5,656 nucleotides of DNA, taken from assembly GCA_003601795.1 (NCBI GenBank), contig PIXU01000122.1, forward strand, positions 1 through 5,656, in the 5' to 3' direction. The notes below the pieces were generated by a model. That model did not search any database, had not been told where the DNA came from, and saw only the letters and a list, made by a program, of their open reading frames with translations. The translations under genes were made by a program, and so were the position numbers. Source of the stretch: Candidatus Methanophagales archaeon. GTDB taxonomy: Archaea; Halobacteriota; Syntropharchaeia; Alkanophagales; Methanospirareceae. Shown here one piece after another: positions 5,036-5,656 of the stretch (its first letter is position 1; each line of letters starts with the position of its first letter).

Positions 5036-5544
5036 AATAGAAAACAACACGGGATTTACCGAATGTCCGAAACTGAATTTGTATCAAAAGTATTCGCATA
5101 TCAGCAAATTAGAAGGTTATTTGCTGGAAATGGGGCGATGTAAGATATGGAATTCTGACGAATGGACATGATTTTAGTGTTTATGAGTATGAGCGTGATA
5201 AGAAAGGAGAGAGGGTAAACAAGGAATTAGAACTTGATATAGACGAAATTGTTCATAAAGGCGTCGCTAATCTTACAGGAGAAGAAAGGAGAAGAATCCT
5301 TCTACTCAGGAAATTTGTTAAAGACAGGTTTGTTAGTTTCAATGATGTTGAGTATTTCACGGCATATCGTAATGATATCCCGTTAAATTACAAACGTGGT
5401 TACGATTTCTTTATTGAAGGTTTAAGGAAGTCTTTAGGGGAGTTAAATGAAGTATTTACACAATTCTTTGATGCATACATAAAAAGAAGCCATATCAGTG
5501 GTGAAAGACTGCATGAGGCATTTGTGCGAAGCGTTTTTGATTAA
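5028..5544 (+). pseudogene. Frameshifted remnant of a restriction-enzyme-type (HSDR_N-like) protein
   Basis: Two reading frames join into one protein-like sequence. The first, open from about 5028 to 5135, gives a segment with YSHISKLEGYLLEMG. The second, 5137-5541, continues DVRYGILTNGHDFSVYEYE and runs to a TAA at 5542-5544. Joined, they give the H-x-x-x-L-x-G-Y, then RYGILTNG arrangement seen at the end of the nuclease domain in type I restriction R subunits and related type IIG or methylase-fused enzymes. The break falls in GGGGC at 5132-5136; one G fewer would restore a single frame of about 171 residues. The second frame has no ATG or TTG at all and a GTG only near its end, so it cannot be an intact gene. 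The 5' end runs into ileS and lacks most of a nuclease domain, so the gene is also 5'-truncated. The remaining ~115 residues are mostly helical, with charged and Phe-rich segments, and I cannot assign them. The start given is approximate. Confidence 0.6.
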
Positions 5545-5562
5545 ACTTTTCTTAAAAGTTTA
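5542..5562. terminator. AT-rich hairpin at the stop of the frameshifted ORF
   Basis: TAAACTTTT (5542-5550) and AAAAGTTTA (5554-5562) are perfect 9-base inverted repeats with a 3-base loop, and the first arm overlaps the TAA stop codon. No long T tract follows, so this may be a weak or bidirectional terminator rather than a strong one. Confidence 0.4.
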
Positions 5563-5606
5563 TTGGTCTCATAAAGCAGAATCTGAAGTTCCGTGAGTTC
5601 CTGGTA

Positions 5607-5620
5607 AAGTAATATTACTT
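5607..5620. repeat. 14-bp perfect palindrome
   Basis: AAGTAATATTACTT is exactly self-complementary and lies in the gene-poor end of the window. It has the size and symmetry of a dimeric-regulator operator, but AT-rich palindromes also arise by chance and no adjacent promoter or gene start is visible. Confidence 0.3.
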
Positions 5621-5656
5621 ACAATATTCCCAGAGATCTTGCTATTTTTAGCACAA

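Noticed and set aside
5063..5143. Short plus-strand ORF of 26 codons starting MSETEF
   Set aside because: It has no ribosome binding site, and the overlapping frame joins far better to the downstream ILTNG segment, so this is probably an out-of-frame reading of the relic.
1..5656. CRISPR array, tRNA genes, insertion sequence or attachment site
   Set aside because: No regularly spaced repeats, cloverleaf-like segments, transposase frames or terminal inverted repeats were seen on either strand.

Overview
The window reads as compact prokaryotic DNA with every supported gene on the + strand. It probably comes from an anaerobic archaeon. The lines of evidence are an IleRS with two zinc-binding Cys clusters, a small archaeal-type NifU-like scaffold, a Gly/Arg-rich zinc ribbon beside a DUF5320-like protein, strong GGAGGTGAT-type ribosome binding sites mixed with genes that have none, and a T-tract terminator. 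No rRNA or other definitive marker is present, so the assignment is an inference; methanogen or methane-oxidiser relatives are a reasonable guess only.

Positions 1-66 hold the tail of whatever lies upstream, which cannot be identified, and a ribosome binding site. Positions 67-918 carry four very small genes in tandem: a 42-aa Trp/Tyr/Pro-rich peptide, a 67-aa RGG-rich zinc ribbon, a 102-aa DUF5320-like protein with a C-terminal coiled coil, and a 55-aa protein with three CxxC pairs. A hairpin followed by a long T tract (923-974) closes this unit.

Positions 983-5035 carry a second run: a 2[4Fe-4S] ferredoxin with a coiled-coil tail, a 52-aa LIM-like CxxC protein, a NifU/IscU-type Fe-S scaffold and full-length isoleucyl-tRNA synthetase. 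The first three are separated by only 3 bases each and are probably translationally coupled; ileS follows after 30 bases with its own ribosome binding site.

Positions 5028-5544 are a frameshifted, 5'-truncated relic of a restriction-enzyme-type protein (ILTNG motif, HSDR_N-like). It starts at the very end of ileS and ends in an AT-rich hairpin. The last ~95 bases hold a 14-bp palindrome and a possible, weakly supported convergent reading frame.

The most interesting content is the small-protein neighbourhood. Five short proteins, four of them cysteine- or aromatic-rich and two ending in look-alike coiled coils, are clustered with a ferredoxin and an Fe-S scaffold. This suggests, by inference, a module for Fe-S or metal-cofactor handling. 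IleRS is probably a housekeeping passenger. Three of the small genes (67-195, 751-918, 1367-1525) are short enough that ordinary gene callers may miss them.
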